Assembly (NCBI GenBank): GCA_028023455.1
Contig: JAQFVV010012531.1
Span: forward strand, 2,358,001-2,422,000
Source of the DNA: Epiperipatus broadwayi
Taxonomy: Eukaryota; Onychophora; Udeonychophora; Euonychophora; Peripatidae
DNA length: 64,000 nt
Reading direction: 5' to 3'
Numbering within the stretch: position 1 is the stretch's first letter; each line of letters starts with the position of its first letter. The notes under the pieces were generated by a model. The model was not told the origin of the DNA, did not search any database, and saw only the letters and a list, made by a program, of their open reading frames with translations. This document shows, piece by piece, positions 58,560-64,000 of this stretch. The position numbers and the translations under genes were made by a program.

Positions 58560-61459
58560 TAACTACAGAAGAAAGAGGGACTAAGTATCCTAGTTGCAAG
58601 AATATTAAGTTCTTGCTCCGTAGCTTCTGTTGGTTAAATTTTTAAATTCGTTTTTACTGGACGTCCGTAATTTATATAAAATATTAAATATATATAATTA
58701 TAATATAAATATATTTTTAAACCTTTTTTTTTGGTCTAACATTTTTTTTTAAATTAGAATAATAGCGGATTATTTTTTGTAGTTACGGGATACATATCAA
58801 TATAGCTAAATTACTCGATCAGGCGTTTACACTCCGGTTTGGTCACGGCCATCCAGTTGAATTGTATCTGTGTTGTATAAATACTTTGAATATATTTTGC
58901 TTTTTAACAATTTAAACTGTTGCTACTACTTGTTTAGTTGATTCAAGGAAAGGTTGATTCGCCGAAATGTATTTATTACTACCGAGTATGAAAGTGAAAG
59001 CCGTCTACGTTTTTTAACGTTGTGATAAAGACTAATTTGTTTACGTCCAAATAATCTGGAAAAAAGATGAGCGATCAAGTTTTTCCTTTTAGCAATTATA
59101 ATTATTTTGGTTATTATCTTTTTATTCATATTTAACGAATAAGTATAATTACGTTTGTTAAAAACGAAAGAACAAACCAATCTTCCTTTTTACGTCACCG
59201 ACATGGATTTCCCTGTCTTCATAAGAAAGAATGTAACTGTTATTAATATTTACGTCATTTTAAGTTGTTATTTGGAATAAGTAAATTTTTTCGGTTTTAA
59301 AAGCAGTCTATAATAGACTACTTAATATAAGTTGTAATTCTACAATTAATGTAAGTTTAAGTTGCCATAAAGAATAGGAAAAGTATTTAAGCTTTTGAAC
59401 TGTTATGTTAGAGAAAAGTTTATAGATCTATAAACTGTAGAGGAAATGGATACTTGATCAGATCAAACACAAATTTTCTCATGAAGCACAAGTTACCAAA
59501 TCGAAATTATTAAGTTTTGATAATTCAATAGAAAAATGTTTAATTCTTGGAATGTTTGGTGGTGAAAGAAGTTGACCAACACAGGTAGATAGATCCATAT
59601 ACTATAATATCTTGAGATGGTCTCAATGGAGATGAAAGCCCGTTTGATAAATATTTAAATATACTTATTAATAGTTGTTTATTTCAATCTTGTTTGATTG
59701 ATTATTTATTTAGATAGATCCATCATCTAACTAATGAGTGTGATTTTGACTATCCTTACATTTTGGAGAAATCCTATGCATATGATCATAGATGTGTATG
59801 TCAACATAAATATTAACTTTGATAAGCATTACTAACAGGCATTGTCAATTTTTTACTGTGAAATGAATATCATATGGAAAAAGTTGCACATATATATATT
59901 TTTCCTGATGACAATTTGTGACATATATAAGCAATAGAATATTACGTCCTAGTAACAATATTTAAAAATCAGTGATGGTTTTCTCTTGCATTCCACTCCT
60001 TAATAAATATCCTCTAGCATTTCAATATCTCATTAATTTATAAATTTAATGAGCATTTTAAACATTAAGATGACCTGGGTCAATGTTTTTCATAATATTA
60101 ATTAGGATACTAGCTTCTCTGACATAAATAAAATTAGGGACACTTAACTAATAATCACTATTAATAGGATAATATATTTGTTCACTATTAAAAATTATTT
60201 GCTATCCTGTTGTTTTTTAATGTCGAGGCGCTTATTCAGAAGATTGAGGGATGTTTGATTACCACAGTAACAAATTGAATGAGTATACTATATTCTTCAG
60301 TTATTCACAACCATATAATATATAGAATCTTTAAAATGAGTATTTGAGAAGATTGTTGATGTATCTAAAAATATTTTTTACCCCATTGTTTTTAACTTGA
60401 TATTTGCAAGCACCATAATATTCATAAATATATTTTACTTATATTGTCTAAATAAGCAAAAAAAATTACGAATCTATATCTGATTTTTATGCAGCTGAAA
60501 GTTGTTTCTCAGATGTCATAAAATATTTATAATTCTGTTATTTTAATTTTTTTAATTATATTGTAAGGTTATGTCAAAATATATTGCTAAGAACAAATCA
60601 CAATTGAAGAATTGCAATTAGTCAAAGTATTGATGTCTTTCAAAAAATAAAGTTTACTGTGAAAGACAAAATTATAAGATTTAAATAAACTAATATATGC
60701 ACATATTTGTGATTCACTGATTGGTTTGTATTATTATTGCAAAATTACCTTCAACTTTTTATTCCATTTTTCTTTTTTTCCTCTGGAATTAGAATGCTAC
60801 ACTTGTTTTTGAGTGGTTGCTAATGAATGAATATTGTAATTAAAGTTTATATGACTAATTGCTTTTATTTGTTGACATTTCTTATATATATGATAAATTT
60901 ACAATTTCGGCAGAGTTAAGTTACAAGATATTATTGCCTATCTTGCATTCTTAGTTCTGGATTTAGGCACCTAGATGTTTAGTGATAGTGTCTGTTTATT
61001 GCAATGAAATAAAAATAAAAAAGATGTTTATTTAGAAACATTATACAGTAAAGATTGTATGAGCATCTGCTATTTCTTATACTTTATTCAAAAAAGAAAA
61101 TAGTAAGCAAAAAAGAAAAACATTTAAATTCATAAATTATTTTTGAAAATTTAAATTTTACACATATACATTTTTCAATAAACAGGTTTTTTCCCCCCTT
61201 ACAATAAGTCTCACCCACTCATTCTTTTTTTTTTTTTGCAATTAAATTGGATTAAATTTTTTTGCTTTTTTTTTTTTCAAAAATTTATTTTCAAGTAGGT
61301 TTAAAACTTAATTGTGGCCATAGCAATTCTATCTTGCTTAAAAGAATTTGGGCTTTTCTTTTAAATGTTAAAATAAGTTTATTAATTGTAAGAGAAAAAA
61401 TATTCTGAAGTCTGTTACCTAAATTAATAAATAAATAGAAATAATTTTTTTTTATAATA
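58560..61459. other. AT-rich DNA upstream of the exon, no gene seen
   Basis: 58780-59230 is somewhat richer in G and C and has a TATAAATA near 58877 on the plus strand. No frame follows it. The rest to 61459 has no recognisable gene or repeat. Long T runs near 61220 and 61270 precede repeat R1. Confidence 0.35.
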
Positions 61460-62930
61460 AACTTTTATTTACCCTATACTAAAAAGCAAAAAAAGTAATA
61501 CCATAATTGAAGTGTTTATATTTAACTTGAAATAAAAGCATGGGGTCCAGAGATTAACTAAATCACTCCCTAATTTTTATAACGAGGGATTGACTTAATT
61601 AATTTCTGGACCCCCCCCCCATCACTCACATTCATATATACTTTTATCCCATGTTAAATATAAAAAACCCAATTGTGGTTGAAGTACTTTTTACTGCATG
61701 GTAAATGAAAGTTTATTATAAAAAAATTATATTTTTAACTTTTTAATATTGGCACAAGTAAATAAAAATGTTTATTATAAAATATTTTTCTCTATATTAT
61801 TGTAATTATAAATTTATTTAAATGCACATTAATATATTAAGTAATATTTACTAAGGCTTTAACCTCGATAATATGCGTCTGTAGTTAAGACCTGTAGAGG
61901 TCCCTACCTTCACATTTTTCAGATGCATATTATCGAGGTTAAAGCCTTAGTAAATATTACTCTATATTATTGATAAGTATTTAGTATTGGGATTTTTTTA
62001 AATAATTATTTCATTTAAAACAAAGAATAAAAGCAGTTTGAGTAGTATTGGGAAAAAAAAAAACTACATTTATTTTAATAATCTTTTAAAATTAAAATGA
62101 ATGAAAACTTGATATTTTTTTTTAAAAATGCTTAACTCTATGAACAAACTTTATTTAAATACATATGATTTTACTTTAAATTGACTTAACACTTATAGTT
62201 TATATATATCACTAGATATTTCTGCAGTAAGTTAATATGTATACCCCTTACTTATATATATATTTAATAAGTATATTATTATACATGTGTATAATGAATT
62301 ATTAAGTAATATAAAAGTGATTGACATTTTTTCTTTTCATTGGAAAAGTCGATTTTTTAAAAATGCTTAACAAAACTATTATAAAAAGAATATTTAATAT
62401 AGAGGCTTTTCCTTTAAATCTTAATTTTAAAAAATAAATATTTGAAATTTTCTCTAACGAGTGGTTTGGATTTAAACAACTAGGTCATCTATCTAAAATA
62501 TTTTAGTGTCACTGCATTACCAGTGATTTATATCAAATGTACCAAATTTATTGAACCTTTATTTTAAAATTTTATTTTAACTTAAATCAAACTTTCAATT
62601 GAAACAAAATCTATATACCACCCTGTTGCATGCATTACTGAAAACATTGAAGTTCTAAGAATGATTTAAATTTGATATCAAAATATTCAAAATTTTCTCT
62701 GCTCTAGGTAACCTACCTAAAATATTTTAGTGTCATCTTGTATTGTCAGTGATTTATAAGAAATATATAAAATTTCTACAAATTTTATGAGTATAAATAC
62801 ATTACATCTTGATTTAAAATTTTTGTTCTAACTTCAATAAAAGTGTTTACAAATTAATAAACAATCAGAGATTATAGCATAAATAAAAGCATTTAAAAAG
62901 AATTATTAATTTGTGAAATAATAAAAAAAA
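61460..62930. repeat. Dispersed repeat R1, copy 4
   Basis: It begins with the palindrome (about 61495-61690; right arm ends CCAATTGTGGTTGAAGTA, centre with a C run). The GGCACAAGTAAATAAAAATG block, CACTAGATATTTCTGCAG, and the late blocks shared with 26160-26960 and 34300-34560 follow. It ends AATAAAAGCATTTAAAAAGA. It is interrupted by the hairpin element below. Confidence 0.75.
61803..61959. mobile_element. 157-bp hairpin element with perfect 37-bp arms and 13-bp target duplication
   Basis: Arms 61840-61876 and 61925-61961 are exact reverse complements (AGTAATATTTACTAAGGC…; the last two bases of the right arm fall in the flanking repeat). The loop contains GACCTGTAGAGGTC, itself a small hairpin. 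CTCTATATTATTG flanks the insert at 61790-61802 and 61960-61972. A half copy is at 12018-12095. No coding frame. Confidence 0.78.
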
Positions 62931-64000
62931 AAAATATGGTAAAATTTAAAAAATTATCAAAAAATAAGTTTTTTTACTTTTACATAATTGCATTATTCTA
63001 TTTTTTTTTTTAAAGTATTTTTGTTGATCATTTATGTAGCATATGGATTTTTTTAAAAATATTGTAACGATTAACAATATATAAAAGGAACTTATAGATT
63101 TTAATCAAGAAACAGGCTCACTAGTAGCTTTATTGAGTCTTTCAGTTTGTGTTCGGCCACATCTACATAACTCAATGATTGGGAAATTCAATTTATGAAA
63201 TAGATATACACATCAACTATGAGTTTTATGAATATGTTGATGAGAATTTAATAGCATCTAATAAGATCAAGTCCAACCAGCATTATTGTTGGTTTTGGAA
63301 AAAAATTGTAATCTCATAAGATGTCCATTTATTATGCTATAATTTTTTAGTTGTAGTTTGGGACAAATCATAAATAGTAAAATTCTTGAGTTATTGGCAA
63401 GTCCAACCTGCTTAACGGTTTTTTATATTTTTTCTATGAGGCAAATTTTCTTATAATATCTTCTAAAGGAATATATAAATGAAAAGGAACCACTAGAAAA
63501 AAGCACACTTGAGGATATCAGTAATATTTGTCATGGTATTTAAGAAATGTAATGCGGATACTTTTTCTCCAAACAGATGCACAGTATTCACCAAAAGAAT
63601 ATTTTAATGCTAAGGAAGTTATCTGTAAAGTGCTCACATCAACCTCAAATAATACTTGTCAGCTTTCCAAGGAGATCATTCCTAGAAATAATTTTAAATT
63701 AATTTCAGTTTATTGTTGCAAAAAGTTTTATTTGGATTAATGAAATATTTTTCTGTTGTTTGGATGAAAAATTGGCCATACTATTTTTGTTGGATTAGAA
63801 TAAGACTCATTTTTGAAAAAGTTTTCTAAATTTTTTATATCTTTTTGAAAGAATTTTTTATTTCTGAAAGAGATCTCTTCCATGAAGTCAAATCATCATT
63901 ATAAATGAATTTTCTGCATCTGGAAGATCACTGATAAATATATTAAGTAAAATAGATAAGAGAATTAAACCCATTGTAGACCATTCTATAAAAATTTTGC
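62931..64000. other. AT-rich DNA, no gene seen
   Basis: A 70-codon plus-strand frame at 63528-63740 has mixed composition (QTDAQYSPKEYFNAKEVICK) but no recognised domain. It may be an old element part. Nothing else was seen to the window end. Confidence 0.3.

Noticed and set aside
58926-59180. 84-codon minus-strand frame upstream of the host exon
   Set aside because: Composition is that of AT-rich noncoding DNA, with no motif and no splice sites linking it to the exon.
1-64000. CRISPR array, bacterial operon or riboswitch
   Set aside because: The window is eukaryotic; no regularly spaced short repeats with unique spacers were seen. The roughly 42-base repeats in the Penelope-like arms are contiguous.

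Overview
The window is strongly AT-rich eukaryotic DNA with long A/T runs, TA microsatellites, no operon structure and almost no long open frames. It carries a Penelope-like element with a GIY-YIG endonuclease, RTE-like and L1/Tx1-like LINEs, a Ty3/Gypsy element and a BED-finger hAT transposon. This mixture, plus a canonical spliced exon end, points to an invertebrate animal with an AT-rich genome (arthropod or cnidarian). I cannot name the species. Nearly everything recognisable is a decayed mobile element. I support only one host protein-coding exon, on the minus strand at 57964-58244, with a GT splice donor.

0-12 kb: mostly unassigned AT-rich DNA. It holds a weak promoter-like patch (690-960), a retroposed tRNA-Gly copy with a perfect 15-bp target duplication (3806-3924), a small non-autonomous hAT element (4266-4734), a lone inverted copy of a satellite unit (7395-7753), a hammerhead-like inverted repeat (9505-9714), and a TATA/Inr core promoter with a triplicated leader (10316-10623). 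12-15.2 kb: a Penelope-like copy split by a 2.7-kb hAT transposon with clear terminal repeats and an 8-bp target duplication. 16.4-22.6 kb: a LINE 3' fragment (minus strand), a short terminal-inverted-repeat element, and an L1/Tx1-like LINE (copy A) with a coiled-coil ORF1 and a poly(A) tail. 25.8-31.3 kb: a dispersed AT-rich repeat (called R1 here), a compound trinucleotide microsatellite, a degenerate tandem array, and four head-to-tail units of a 441-471-bp satellite. 33.3-34.6 kb: another R1 copy with long palindromes.

35.3-44.1 kb is a nest. An L1/Tx1-like LINE (copy B) was broken by a Ty3/Gypsy element with two LTRs. The Gypsy reverse transcriptase was then broken by a 1.7-kb head-to-head Penelope-like inverted repeat, and its RNase H by a 0.2-kb foldback element. 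At 44515-44700 lies a 186-bp insertion with perfect 14-bp target duplications and the core motifs of a hammerhead ribozyme. 48.7-55.2 kb holds three partial RTE-like LINEs, all on the minus strand, with another hammerhead-like motif between them. 57.5-59.3 kb is the promoter and first-coding-exon area of the host gene. 61.5-62.9 kb is a further R1 copy, itself interrupted by a 157-bp hairpin element with 13-bp target duplications.

Taken together, the window looks like host intergenic or intronic DNA filled by successive transposition. The most unusual features are the Penelope-like parts that combine tRNA-like Pol III boxes with hammerhead-like cores, the small elements derived from or resembling them, and the nesting order that gives their relative ages. 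No intact transposase, integrase or reverse transcriptase was found.
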